Shown: in pieces, positions 17,121-25,217 of the stretch
Layout of the letters: each line of letters begins with the position of its first letter
How positions within the stretch are numbered: the stretch's first letter is position 1
Assembly: GCF_001439695.1 (NCBI RefSeq)
Contig: NZ_JYLL01000002.1
Coordinates: 347,574 to 411,573, forward strand
Length of the DNA: 64,000 bases
Reading direction: 5' to 3'
DNA from: Pseudomonas veronii
Lineage (GTDB): Bacteria; Pseudomonadota; Gammaproteobacteria; Pseudomonadales; Pseudomonadaceae
Notes under the pieces: generated by a model
What the model saw: only the letters and a program-made list of their open reading frames with translations
Databases searched by the model: none
What the model was told of the DNA's origin: nothing
Program-made: the position numbers and the translations under genes

Positions 17121-17231
17121 TTTGTTTTTCCGAACACTAGCTGGTGAATATTCCAATTTACAAAGACTAACGCGTTTCCAATACTCCAGGGAAAACAATA
17201 ACCGGCCACCAAGGCCGCTCTGGAGTAACCC

Positions 17232-18524
17232 ATGCTCGCTACCCTGGGTGTCATTACCATCCTTTGCTTGCTCGCTGCCGTCATGAGCAAACGCCTCTCG
17301 CCCCTGGTGGCGCTGATCGCCTTGCCGATCATCGCTGCGCTGCTCGGCGGGTTCGGCCTGCAAACCAGTGCCTTCATCATTACCGGGATCAAGAACGTTG
17401 CCCCGGTGGTGGGCATGTTTGTGTTCGCGATTCTGTTTTTCGGGATCATGACCGATGCCGGCATGCTTGACCCGATCATTGATCGCATCCTGCGCACGGT
17501 AGGGACGCGTCCTACACGAATTGTCGTTGGCACCGCGACCCTCGCCTTGCTGGTCCACCTGGACGGTTCCGGCGCGGTGACATTTCTGGTGACGGTGCCG
17601 GCGATGCTGCCGCTGTATACGCGGCTGGGCATCGACAAACGCATCCTCGCCTGCGTCTGCGCGATGGCTGCCGGGGTCAACTTCCTGCCGTGGACCGGCC
17701 CGGTGCTGCGCTCGTCGGCGGCGTTGCATGTGCCAGTGGCGGATCTGTTCCAGCCGCTGATCCCGGTGCAGATCGTCGGCCTGATCTTTGTCTTCGCCTG
17801 CGCCTGGTGGCTCGGCCATCGTGAAGAAAAACGCCTTGGCCTGGGCGCCGGTTCGACGGTGGATGCCGTGCCGCAACGGGTGCTCAGCGACGACGACATC
17901 AAGCTGCGACGCCCGCGGCTGTTCTGGGTCAACCTGATGCTCACCGTGCTGGTGATGGTGGTGATGATCGCCGGCTGGGTCGACCCGGTGGTGATGTTCA
18001 TGCTCGGCACCGTGGTCGCGCTGTGCATCAACTACCCGAATGTCGACGCCCAGCGCGCACGCATCGACGCCCATGCCAAGACCGCCCTGACCATGGCCAG
18101 TATCCTGCTCGCCGCCGGGGTGTTCACCGGCATCATGCAAGGCACCGGCATGCTCAAGGCGATTGCCGAAGTGGCGGTGGCGCAGATTCCGGCCGGCCAC
18201 GGCAAGTTGATCCCGGCGGTGGTGGGCTTTATTTCCATGCCGCTGAGCATGTTGTTCGACCCCGATTCCTACTATTTCGGCGTGATGCCGGTGATCGCCG
18301 AAGTCGGCAAGGCCCTGGGCGTCGACCCGCTGCAAGTGGCCCAGGCCTCGCTGCTGGGCGTACACACCACCGGTTTCCCGGTCAGCCCGCTGACCCCCGC
18401 GACCTTCCTGTTGGTGGGGCTGTGCAAGATCGAGCTGGCCGATCACCAGCGCTTCACTATTCCGTTTCTGTTCGCCGCGTCGGTGTTGATGACCCTGACC
18501 GCGTTGCTCCTGGGAGTATTTTGA
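17232..18524 (+). CDS. CitMHS-family metal-citrate/carboxylate:H+ symporter
   Basis: 430 residues of the citrate-Mg/Ca:H+ symporter family. About 11-12 membrane spans are visible from MLATLGVITILCLLAAVMSK onward. Signature stretches are NVAPVVGMFVFAILFFGIMT, GSGAVTFLVTVPAMLPLY, FLPWTGPVLRSSAALHV and FDPDSYYFGVMPVIAEVG. It imports a tricarboxylate or related acid, often as a metal complex. It is the first gene of an operon with atuA (one base apart) and an AtuA-like gene, and is divergent from a LysR regulator. The physiological substrate is not evident. Confidence 0.88.
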   Translation: MLATLGVITILCLLAAVMSKRLSPLVALIALPIIAALLGGFGLQTSAFIITGIKNVAPVVGMFVFAILFFGIMTDAGMLDPIIDRILRTVGTRPTRIVVGTATLALLVHLDGSGAVTFLVTVPAMLPLYTRLGIDKRILACVCAMAAGVNFLPWTGPVLRSSAALHVPVADLFQPLIPVQIVGLIFVFACAWWLGHREEKRLGLGAGSTVDAVPQRVLSDDDIKLRRPRLFWVNLMLTVLVMVVMIAGWVDPVVMFMLGTVVALCINYPNVDAQRARIDAHAKTALTMASILLAAGVFTGIMQGTGMLKAIAEVAVAQIPAGHGKLIPAVVGFISMPLSMLFDPDSYYFGVMPVIAEVGKALGVDPLQVAQASLLGVHTTGFPVSPLTPATFLLVGLCKIELADHQRFTIPFLFAASVLMTLTALLLGVF

Positions 18525-18525
18525 G

Positions 18526-19851
18526 ATGAAAACCTTGCGCATCGGTTCCGGCGCCGGCTATTCCGGCGACCGCATCGAACCTGCCGTGGAACTGGCCGAA
18601 CAGGGCGACCTCGATTACCTGGTCTTCGAATGCCTGGCCGAACGCACCATCGCCTTGGCGCAACAGGCACGCATCAGCGATCCGCAGGGCGGGTATGACC
18701 CGTTGCTGAGTGAGCGCATGCGCCGGGTGCTGCCCTTTGTCGGTGAGCAGGCGGGTCGCCGGCGCTTGCGCGTGATCACCAATATGGGCGCGGCCAACCC
18801 GGTGTCGGCGGCCGTTGAAGTGCGGCGCATTGCCAATGAGCTGGGCCTGAGCCTCAAGGTCGTGGCGGTGGTGGGCGATGATGTGCTCGACGTGTTGCGC
18901 CCCGAGCAGGTGTTGGATAACGGCCAGACCCTTGGCTCGCTGGGTGCGCGGCTGATTTCCGCGAACGCCTACCTGGGCGTCGACGGCATTCTGCAGGCGT
19001 TGCGCGCCGAGGCCGATGTAGTGATCACCGGGCGCGTGGCCGACCCGTCGCTATTTCTGGCGCCGCAGATGTTTGCGTTCGGCTGGGCGGCTGACGATTG
19101 GTTGCGCCTGGGGCGCGGCACGTTGGTCGGGCATTTGCTCGAATGCGCGGGGCAGGTCAGTGGCGGCTATTTCGCCGATCCCGGGTTCAAGGACGTAGAC
19201 GACCTGGCGCGCCTCGGCTTCCCCCTGGCCGAGATCGATGCCGAGGGCAACGCCGTGATCACCAAAGTGAGCGGGTCCGGCGGGCGCGTCAGCTGCGCTA
19301 CGTGTACTGAACAATTGATCTACGAAGTACACGACCCGGCGGCCTATCTGACGCCGGACGTGACGGCCGACTTTTCCCAGGTGAGCTTTGTCGAGGAAAG
19401 CGTCGACCGGGTACGCGCCCAGGGTGCTGCGGGACGGGTGCGGCCGGACCGGTTGAAAGTCAGCGTGGGTTACCTGGACGGTTGGATCGGCGAGGGGCAG
19501 ATGTCCTACGGCGGGCCGGGAGCCGTCGCACGCGCCGAACTGGCGCGAGAGGTGGTGCTCAAGCGCCTGGAACTGATGGGGGTGAAGATGCAGGACGTGC
19601 GCGCCGAGTTGATCGGCATGGACTCGCTGCACGGCCCGCGCAGCCGCGTCGAGCCGTGGGAAGTGCGCCTGCGCGTCGCTGCGCGCTGTGAGGAACGCAG
19701 CGAAGCGGTGCGGGTCGGCAATGAAGTGGAAACCCTCTACACCAACGGCCCGTCCGGCGGCGGCGGTGCCAGTAAGAGCGTGCGCCAGGTGGTGGCGGTG
19801 GCCTCGTTGTTGTTGCCGCGTGACGCCGTCAACCCGAGGATCGAAGCATGA
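18526..19851 (+). CDS. AtuA-type DUF1446 protein
   Basis: 441 residues of the DUF1446/AtuA family: IGSGAGYSGDRIEPAVELAE at the N-terminus, DYLVFECLAERTIALAQ, RVITNMGAANP, DVVITGRVADPSLFLAP and SGSGGRVSCATCTEQLIYEV. AtuA is named from acyclic terpene utilisation, but most homologues lie in other carboxylate operons and the reaction is poorly defined. GGGAG precedes the ATG, which is one base after the transporter stop. It overlaps the next gene by 4 bases. With CitMHS transport, a role in breaking down an imported hydroxy-acid is inferred. Confidence 0.85.
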   Translation: MKTLRIGSGAGYSGDRIEPAVELAEQGDLDYLVFECLAERTIALAQQARISDPQGGYDPLLSERMRRVLPFVGEQAGRRRLRVITNMGAANPVSAAVEVRRIANELGLSLKVVAVVGDDVLDVLRPEQVLDNGQTLGSLGARLISANAYLGVDGILQALRAEADVVITGRVADPSLFLAPQMFAFGWAADDWLRLGRGTLVGHLLECAGQVSGGYFADPGFKDVDDLARLGFPLAEIDAEGNAVITKVSGSGGRVSCATCTEQLIYEVHDPAAYLTPDVTADFSQVSFVEESVDRVRAQGAAGRVRPDRLKVSVGYLDGWIGEGQMSYGGPGAVARAELAREVVLKRLELMGVKMQDVRAELIGMDSLHGPRSRVEPWEVRLRVAARCEERSEAVRVGNEVETLYTNGPSGGGGASKSVRQVVAVASLLLPRDAVNPRIEA

Positions 19852-20165
19852 AGCTGCATACCCTGGCCCATTCCCGCACCGGGGATAAGGGCGACACCTC
19901 GAACATTTCGATCATTGCCTATCGCCCTGAGGATTATCCGCTGCTCTGCGAACAGCTCACTGCCGCGCGCGTGACGGCGTTCTTCGCCGGGCTGTTGGAG
20001 CCGGGGGCGGCGCCGGTGCGACGCTATGAATTGCCCAACGTGCAGGCGCTGAACTTCGTGTTGCCGGGGATCTTGCGCGGCGGCGTGACCCGTTCGCTGG
20101 CGCTGGACGCCCATGGCAAGTGCCTGGGCTCCGCATTACTGGACATGGAAATCCCCCCTCTGTAG
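19848..20165 (+). CDS. AtuA-like C-terminal domain protein
   Basis: 105 residues starting MKLHTLAHSRTGDKGDTSNI, the hallmark R(T/S)GDKGD(T/I)xN motif of the small AtuA-like domain that is fused to AtuA in some bacteria. It overlaps atuA by 4 bases (ATGA), suggesting translational coupling and a two-subunit enzyme. Its TAG stop (20163-20165) falls inside the adjacent REP sequence. Function is unknown beyond association with AtuA. Confidence 0.85.
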   Translation: MKLHTLAHSRTGDKGDTSNISIIAYRPEDYPLLCEQLTAARVTAFFAGLLEPGAAPVRRYELPNVQALNFVLPGILRGGVTRSLALDAHGKCLGSALLDMEIPPL

Positions 20166-20260
20166 GCGCGAGCCAGCTCGCGAAAATCGTCAACGATAAC
20201 GAGGGGAACCTGACACCCAGCGGCGTCCTCAGGTTTTTCGCGAGCAAGCTCGCTCCTACA
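20161..20260. repeat. REPIN: inverted pair of GCGAGC-class REPs
   Basis: Two facing REP sequences (20161-20186 and 20234-20260) of the TAGGAGCGAGC/GCTCGCTCCTA class, separated by about 47 bases. The same class and arrangement occur at 52141-52242. The left copy is degenerate (GCGCGAGCCAGCTCGC). Confidence 0.85.
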
Positions 20261-20276
20261 GAGGAGAGGGCGTTTG

Positions 20277-20648
20277 TCAGACGGCGGCGAAGCGCTTGTC
20301 CAGGTAATCGATGATCACCTTGGAGTCATACATCCAGGTGGTCTGGCCATTCTCTTCGATGCACAGGCACGGCACTTTGATCTTGCCGCCTTGCTCCAGC
20401 ATGGTCTGGCGATCCTGTTCGTTGTTCTTCGCATCCTTCAATGCTACCGGCACATTCAGGCGATGCAGGGTGCGACGGGTCTTCACGCAGAACGGGCAGG
20501 CATGGAACTGATACAGGGTCAGTTCCTTGGCGGCCGCGTTGACCTGCGCTTGCTGCTCGGCGGGGCGCTGCTTTTTGCGTGGACGGGTAATGTAGTCGCC
20601 CGCGATGATGACGTGGCCGAGGCCCACTCGAAGTGCTTTGACGAACAT
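20277..20648 (-). CDS. Glutaredoxin-like protein (CPFC, GST-N type)
   Basis: 123 residues. After a basic N-terminal extension of about 40 residues (possible membrane-associated segment LRVGLGHVIIAG), a glutaredoxin/GST N-domain begins with LTLYQFHACPFCVKTRRTL. The redox pair is C51-C54. It continues with GGKIKVPCLCIEENGQT (cis-Pro) and WMYDSKVIIDYLDKRF. It probably reduces disulfides or mixed glutathione disulfides. It lies downstream of folE on the same strand, with a terminator between. Confidence 0.85.
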   Translation of the reverse strand: MFVKALRVGLGHVIIAGDYITRPRKKQRPAEQQAQVNAAAKELTLYQFHACPFCVKTRRTLHRLNVPVALKDAKNNEQDRQTMLEQGGKIKVPCLCIEENGQTTWMYDSKVIIDYLDKRFAAV

Positions 20649-20704
20649 GACTGAAACCTCTTGCCCAGAACAGAGGGCCGCATCTTACTTGATTTGTGGG
20701 GGCG

Positions 20705-20735
20705 AAAAAAAACCGGCGATGAACGCCGGCTTTTT
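20705..20735. terminator. Bidirectional intrinsic terminator after folE
   Basis: Stem CCGGCG/CGCCGG (20713-20729) with A-run before and T-run after, so U-tracts form on both strands. It ends folE transcription, 20 bases past its stop. Confidence 0.85.
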
Positions 20736-20748
20736 CCTACCCGACCGG

Positions 20749-21294
20749 TTATTTGATCAGGCTGAGGAATTCGCTGCGGGTCGCCGCGTTTTCGCGGAAC
20801 TCACCCAGCATCACCGAGGTGATCATCGACGAATTCTGTTTCTCCACACCGCGCATCATCATGCACATGTGCTTGGCTTCGATTACCACGGCCACGCCCA
20901 GGGCGCCGGTCACTTGCATCACGGCATCGGCGATCTGGCGGCTGAGGTTTTCCTGGATCTGCAGGCGGCGCGCATACATGTCGACAATCCGCGCGACCTT
21001 CGACAGGCCCAGCACTTTGCCGCTCGGGATATACGCGACGTGGGCCTTGCCGATAAACGGCAGCAGGTGGTGTTCGCACAACGAGTACAACTCGATGTCC
21101 TTGACCAGCACCATTTCGCTGTTGTCGGAGCTGAACAAGGCACCGTTGGTGACTTCTTCCAGTGTCTGTTCATAGCCGCGGCAAAGGTACTGCATCGCCT
21201 TGGCGGCACGCTTTGGCGTGTCGAGCAGGCCCTCGCGGGTAACGTCCTCGCCGAGTTGGCCGAGGATCGCGGTGTAATTCTGTTCCAGGGACAT
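20749..21294 (-). CDS. folE: GTP cyclohydrolase I
   Basis: Converts GTP to dihydroneopterin triphosphate, first step of folate and tetrahydrobiopterin synthesis. 181 residues from ATG 21294 ([18 protein letters not shown]); a longer upstream frame lacks family similarity. Diagnostic motifs are [37 protein letters not shown] (Zn-binding Cys and catalytic His), [20 protein letters not shown] and [16 protein letters not shown] (second Zn Cys is absent from MCMMMRG except C in HMCMM). Length fits the short Pseudomonas FolE form. Next to an Smr gene on the same strand. Confidence 0.95.
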   Translation of the reverse strand: MSLEQNYTAILGQLGEDVTREGLLDTPKRAAKAMQYLCRGYEQTLEEVTNGALFSSDNSEMVLVKDIELYSLCEHHLLPFIGKAHVAYIPSGKVLGLSKVARIVDMYARRLQIQENLSRQIADAVMQVTGALGVAVVIEAKHMCMMMRGVEKQNSSMITSVMLGEFRENAATRSEFLSLIK

Positions 21295-21372
21295 GAAACT
21301 ACCTGTGGGATTTTCGCAAAGCGCAAGGGTACGGTGGCCGACCCATCGCTGCAAGCCTGACGATGGCACGGG

Positions 21373-21930
21373 TTACTCGTCGCGCCCTTCCAGCATGGTG
21401 CGCTTGAGCATCACATACACCGCGCCGGCGCCACCGTGGCGGGGCTGGCAGGAGGTAAAGCCGAGTACTTGGGCATGCTGGCGCAGCCAGGTGTTGACGT
21501 GGCTCTTGATCATCGGCCGCTTGCCGTCCAGGCGCACGGCCTTGCCGTGGGTGACGCGCACGCAGCGGATTTCGAACCGGGTGGCTTCGGCGAGGAAGGC
21601 CCAGAGGGTTTCCCGGGCTTTTTCCACGCTCATGCCGTGCAGGTCGAGGCTGCCTTCGAAGGGGATCTGGCCGGTCTTGAGCTTGCGTATCTGGCTTTCC
21701 TGCACGCCGTCGCGGGCCCACATCAGCTCGTCTTCGGGGCCGACGTCAATCACGAACTGGTCCGACAGACCGTCCACGGTGGTGGCGTCAGTGCGTACGG
21801 TCGCGGCCTGGCGCAGCTTGGCGATCTGCGCTCGGTCACTCTTGGGTTTGCCGGTGTCGGCGCGGTCGTGCTTGATCGGCTTGACGCCGCGCAGCTCGTT
21901 TTTGAACAGGGAAAAATCGTCGTCTTGCAT
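21373..21930 (-). CDS. Smr-domain protein (SmrA/YdaL type)
   Basis: 185 residues. A charged N-terminal half (MQDDDFSLFKNELRGVKPIK) precedes a C-terminal Smr domain with SLDLHGMSVEKARETLWAFL, CVRVTHGKAVR and PRHGGAGAVYVMLKR. The DLHG, THGK and HGG(A)GAV motifs are those of Smr endonuclease domains, as in the C-terminus of MutS2 and in SmrB. It probably cleaves nucleic acid, perhaps on stalled ribosomes. It lies 78 bases upstream of folE, same strand. Confidence 0.9.
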   Translation of the reverse strand: MQDDDFSLFKNELRGVKPIKHDRADTGKPKSDRAQIAKLRQAATVRTDATTVDGLSDQFVIDVGPEDELMWARDGVQESQIRKLKTGQIPFEGSLDLHGMSVEKARETLWAFLAEATRFEIRCVRVTHGKAVRLDGKRPMIKSHVNTWLRQHAQVLGFTSCQPRHGGAGAVYVMLKRTMLEGRDE

Positions 21931-22005
21931 GTCAGCCTCCGCGAGGGGCGGGCAGTTTACCTAAATCGCGGCGGCCGGGGCGCAGGAAACGCTATCCAAG
22001 CGCCA

Positions 22006-22326
22006 TCAGTCGTGCTTTTTCATCAGGTGCGAGGCGATGTTCAGCGACAACGGCTGGCGCATCCGCCGCCGGCTGCGGCGCCATAACCACACGCCGAACC
22101 ACAGCACCAGCAGGCCGCCCACCAACAGCATCGCCGAGCCACCGGGGCTGGCATTCAGTTCGCCCAGCGCCGGGGAATGCCCCGACAAACCCGCGCCACC
22201 GGCGACCGCCAGCAGCACACCTATGATCGCCAGCAGCGCGGCAATGCCGGCTACCAGGCGCAGACGCCAGTTGCTCGGGCCCTTGGGGCGCAAGCGACGA
22301 GCATCAAAACCATCGGATATCTTCAT
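22006..22326 (-). CDS. Small two-span membrane protein of unknown function
   Basis: 106 residues from ATG 22326, which has a strong GGAGGAAAGG upstream; the longer frame is unlikely. The basic N-terminus (KISDGFDARRLRPKGPSNWR) is followed by two hydrophobic spans (LVAGIAALLAIIGVLLAVAG and AMLLVGGLLVLWFGVWLW) and a basic RRSRRRMRQ tail. I do not recognise a family. It lies between the Smr and the cysteine-hydrolase-fold genes on the same strand. Confidence 0.7.
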   Translation of the reverse strand: MKISDGFDARRLRPKGPSNWRLRLVAGIAALLAIIGVLLAVAGGAGLSGHSPALGELNASPGGSAMLLVGGLLVLWFGVWLWRRSRRRMRQPLSLNIASHLMKKHD

Positions 22327-22422
22327 TCCGACCTTTCCTCCAGGGTATCGGCCCTTCGACCGGAAGATACACAGGTTGTTCCGGCGCCAGAGGTAATTGC
22401 AGCAAATGACAGGCATTTGCGG

Positions 22423-22456
22423 ATGAGCGGGGCCTCGAATCGGCCGCACCGCTCAT
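22423..22456. other. Intergenic hairpin without U-tract
   Basis: Inverted repeat ATGAGCGG/CCGCTCAT enclosing an inner GGCC/GGCC pair, 11 bases downstream of the hydrolase stop on the minus strand. No T-run follows on either strand, so it may be an RNA-stability or attenuating element rather than a terminator. Confidence 0.4.
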
Positions 22457-22466
22457 TTCGGGGCAA

Positions 22467-23057
22467 TCAGATCAGGTCTTTGGTCAAGGCGAGGGTGGCG
22501 AAGTTGTCGGCCATGATGGCCATTTCGGTTTGTTGCACGTGCTCGGCACTCAGGACACCGCCCTTGTAAGGCAGGTCGCGGGTGGCGCAGGCGTCTTCCA
22601 CCAGGGTGCAGCGAAAGCCCAGGTTCTTGGCGGCGCGCACGGTGGTGCTGACGCTGGAGTGGCTCATGAAGCCGCAGACGATCAGGTCCAGGGAGCCGAG
22701 GTCCTGCAGGTGTTTTTCCAGGCCGGTGCCGTGGAACGCGCTGGGCAGCAGTTTACCGATGATGGTTTCGTTGCCCATTGGCTCCAGGCCGGGAATGAAT
22801 TCGCCGCGCTCGCCTTGTGGGTCAAACAGGCCGCCGACGGTGCCCAGGTGGCGCACATGCACGATCGGGCGACCGGCGTTGCGCGCCGCAGCGACCAGTT
22901 GCTTGATATTGCCCACCGCCGCATCCATGCCCGCGAGGGCGAGTGGACCGCTGAGGTACTCCTTCTGGGCGTCGATGATCACGAGGGTCGCATGGCTGAG
23001 ATTGGCCGCTGCATAACCTCGACCGCTGATTTGAAACATCGTCTTTGGAACGGACAT
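22467..23057 (-). CDS. Isochorismatase/cysteine-hydrolase-fold protein with Ser at nucleophile position
   Basis: 196 residues from ATG 23057 (MSVPKTMFQISGRGYAAANL). The isochorismatase-like fold is clear: LVIIDAQKEYL with catalytic Asp29, IIGKLLPSAFHGTGL with Lys102, and LDLIVCGFMSHSSVSTTVRA. In nicotinamidase-type cysteine hydrolases the last segment is MTxxCVxxT; here S135 replaces the cysteine. It may be a Ser-variant hydrolase or a non-hydrolytic relative. It is divergent from prmB with a 240-base gap. The substrate is unknown. Confidence 0.85.
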   Translation of the reverse strand: MSVPKTMFQISGRGYAAANLSHATLVIIDAQKEYLSGPLALAGMDAAVGNIKQLVAAARNAGRPIVHVRHLGTVGGLFDPQGERGEFIPGLEPMGNETIIGKLLPSAFHGTGLEKHLQDLGSLDLIVCGFMSHSSVSTTVRAAKNLGFRCTLVEDACATRDLPYKGGVLSAEHVQQTEMAIMADNFATLALTKDLI

Positions 23058-23297
23058 TCTGGGGGCTCCTGTGAGGGGGGCTTTTGCGCCATTGTCCACT
23101 GGCTGAGCGGTTCTGTGAATCGCTTCCATCGTAAGCTACGCCGTTGCTGGCGTGCAGCCGTGTCAAGCGGTGCGGTTGTTTGACGCAATGATGGCAAATT
23201 GGATGAAATCCGACATACGGTTGAGGCTTTTCGCACGTCGTCGCTACAGACGAAGGCTGTTAGAATCGCCAGTCGTTTTTTCCAGGAGTCTGCCCCC

Positions 23298-24206
23298 GTG
23301 ATCACTTCCCGCCTGCGCACCTTGCGCGACCATATCCGTTGGGCTGTCAGCCGTTTCCATGGGGAAGAGCTGTTTTTCGGGCACGGTACCGACAACGCCT
23401 GGGACGACGCCCGGCAATTGGTGCTCGGCGCCTTGCATCTGCCCTGGGAAATTGCCGACAGCTACCTGGATTGCAACCTAGAAGAAGAGGAAGTTTCCCA
23501 CTTGCAACGGCTGCTGCACCGTCGCATTCATGAGCGGGTGCCGACAGCCTACTTGATTGGCGAAGCCTGGTTCTGTGGCATGTCGTTTATCGTCGACGAG
23601 CGCGTGCTGATCCCGCGTTCACCGATCAGCGAACTTATCGAAAGCCGCTTCGAACCCTGGCTGGCCCAGCCGCCGGCACGCATTCTCGACCTGTGTACCG
23701 GCTCCGGTTGCATCGGCATCGCCTGTGCCTACGAGTTCCAGGACGCCGAAGTGGTGTTGGGTGACGTGTCGTTCGAAGCGTTGGAAGTGGCCAATCAGAA
23801 CATCGAGCGCCATGGCGTCGACGAGCGTGTGTATACCGTACAGGGCGACGGTTTTGACGGGCTGCCGGGCCAGCGCTTCGACTTGATCGTGTCGAACCCG
23901 CCGTATGTGGACGCCGAAGACTTCGCCGACATGCCGGACGAGTACCAGCACGAACCGGAACTGGGCCTGGCCTGCGGCGACGATGGCTTGAACCTGGTCC
24001 GGCGGATGCTCGCCGAAGCGGCGGACCACCTGACCGAGAAGGGCTTGTTGATCGTCGAAGTGGGTAACAGCCAGGTGCATGTCGAGGCGCTGTACCCGGA
24101 AGTCGACTTCGCCTGGCTGGAGTTCCAGCGCGGCGGGCACGGTGTGTTCATGCTCACGGCCGAGCAGTGCCGCAACCATCAGGCGGTATTCGCCGCCCGG
24201 GTTTAA
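23298..24206 (+). CDS. prmB: Ribosomal protein uL3 glutamine methyltransferase
   Basis: Methylates a glutamine of ribosomal protein L3. 302 residues from GTG 23298, with CCAGGAG at correct distance; the longer upstream frame lacks similarity. Features are an N-terminal helical domain ([20 protein letters not shown]), [20 protein letters not shown], the SAM-binding [19 protein letters not shown], and the NPPY catalytic motif ([14 protein letters not shown]). Length fits PrmB rather than PrmC. It precedes the aroC region on the same strand, interrupted by two reverse genes. Confidence 0.95.
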   Translation: MITSRLRTLRDHIRWAVSRFHGEELFFGHGTDNAWDDARQLVLGALHLPWEIADSYLDCNLEEEEVSHLQRLLHRRIHERVPTAYLIGEAWFCGMSFIVDERVLIPRSPISELIESRFEPWLAQPPARILDLCTGSGCIGIACAYEFQDAEVVLGDVSFEALEVANQNIERHGVDERVYTVQGDGFDGLPGQRFDLIVSNPPYVDAEDFADMPDEYQHEPELGLACGDDGLNLVRRMLAEAADHLTEKGLLIVEVGNSQVHVEALYPEVDFAWLEFQRGGHGVFMLTAEQCRNHQAVFAARV

Positions 24207-24220
24207 TCGACCGCTCTGAC

Positions 24221-24311
24221 GTGTGTGAGGGGGCTTGCCCCCGATGAGGGCGTGTCAGTCACTGAATGCATTGACTGATGCACCGCTATCGGGAGCAAGC
24301 CTGCTCCCACA
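24221..24311. repeat. REPIN: inverted pair of GGGGGCTTGCCCCC-class REPs
   Basis: Two facing REPs (about 24221-24245 and 24285-24311) around a 35-40 base spacer containing GTCAGTCACTGA-like sequence. It lies between the convergent prmB and the next gene, abutting the latter's stop. The same architecture appears at 33686-33774. Confidence 0.85.
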
Positions 24312-25118
24312 TCACCGATGGGTGGCAATCCAGATCAACAACCCCGCCTGAAACACGGTAAACGCCACCAGACAGGTGATGGTGAAGCGTAGCCCGCTGT
24401 CCTCACGCTTGAACTTGGTGACCTTTTCCTCTTCCTTGCGCAGCTTCACTTCCTGCTCCGTCAGGTTCTGCTCGGCCTGTTGCAGCATTTGCGCGGCTTC
24501 GAGGATTTCCACGAACTGCACTTTCTCGGTGTTCCAGCTATCGAGCACGTCGCTGACCTTGCCGGGCTGCACGTTGCCCTTCAGATGCTGCACGTCGGCG
24601 TAGGCCACATCAAAGCCCTGGATACGCAGGAAGTGATCGCGGCGCAGGCGCGTGGCTTCGTTGAGGGCGTCCTTGTTGGCCAGGTCCACCCCGTCGACGC
24701 GGTAGTGCGACCATTTCTTCTTCGCCCACGCGGCGCCCTGGGCCACCAGGAAGCGGCCGATGCCACGGTTGGCCGGTTCGATTTCCAGGCTGTTGCCCGG
24801 GCCGAAATGCACACGGTGTTTAGCGTGATCGACCCAGATATCCAGGTGATTCTGCTCGCGGCGCACCCGTTGGCCCGGCAACTGGATGACCATGCGCAAC
24901 AGGCTGTGATGGTGGTCGTGGCGTTCGACATAGCCAAATTGCACAAACCGCAAGGGGCGTACCCCGGTGGAGCGGTCGGTGGGCAGGGGCGCCAGGCGCA
25001 GCATTTTGAAATGTTCGGCCTGTACGTCCGCCCACGGCAGGGGCGCCGCGTCGACGACCTCGGTGTGTTCCGCCGGGGTGTCGGCGGTAGGTTCTGGTGT
25101 TGCTTCGGTGTTAGTCAT
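24312..25118 (-). CDS. Conserved hypothetical protein with C-terminal coiled coil and membrane anchor
   Basis: 268 residues. An acidic Thr/Glu/Pro-rich N-terminus (about 1-30) is followed by a globular part with HHHSLLRMVIQLPGQRVRRE and IGRFLVAQGAAWAKKKWSHY. A Glu/Lys/Gln-rich coiled coil (about 205-240) leads to a single hydrophobic span (LRFTITCLVAFTVFQAGLLI) and a four-residue tail. The tail-anchored layout suggests an inner-membrane protein with the bulk in the cytoplasm. I do not recognise a named family. It stands alone on the reverse strand between prmB and a hydrolase. Confidence 0.75.
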   Translation of the reverse strand: MTNTEATPEPTADTPAEHTEVVDAAPLPWADVQAEHFKMLRLAPLPTDRSTGVRPLRFVQFGYVERHDHHHSLLRMVIQLPGQRVRREQNHLDIWVDHAKHRVHFGPGNSLEIEPANRGIGRFLVAQGAAWAKKKWSHYRVDGVDLANKDALNEATRLRRDHFLRIQGFDVAYADVQHLKGNVQPGKVSDVLDSWNTEKVQFVEILEAAQMLQQAEQNLTEQEVKLRKEEEKVTKFKREDSGLRFTITCLVAFTVFQAGLLIWIATHR

Positions 25119-25217
25119 GCGGCGCGATCCTGTCCTAGCCCAGCCAGTCGACAGGCTTTTTGCTGTCGACTTTCGGCTTATCGGCCGTTTTTCCCAGTAC
25201 TGGAGGCAATTAGTCGG

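Noticed and set aside
17151..17182. Direct repeat TTCCAAT, 25 bases apart, between lysR and CitMHS
   Set aside because: Only 7 bases and no symmetry; could be a LysR site but is too short to list.
16224..18542. 772-codon reverse-strand frame
   Set aside because: Only the last 298 codons (LysR) are real; the His-rich upstream part is antisense to the CitMHS gene, which has clear family motifs on the other strand.
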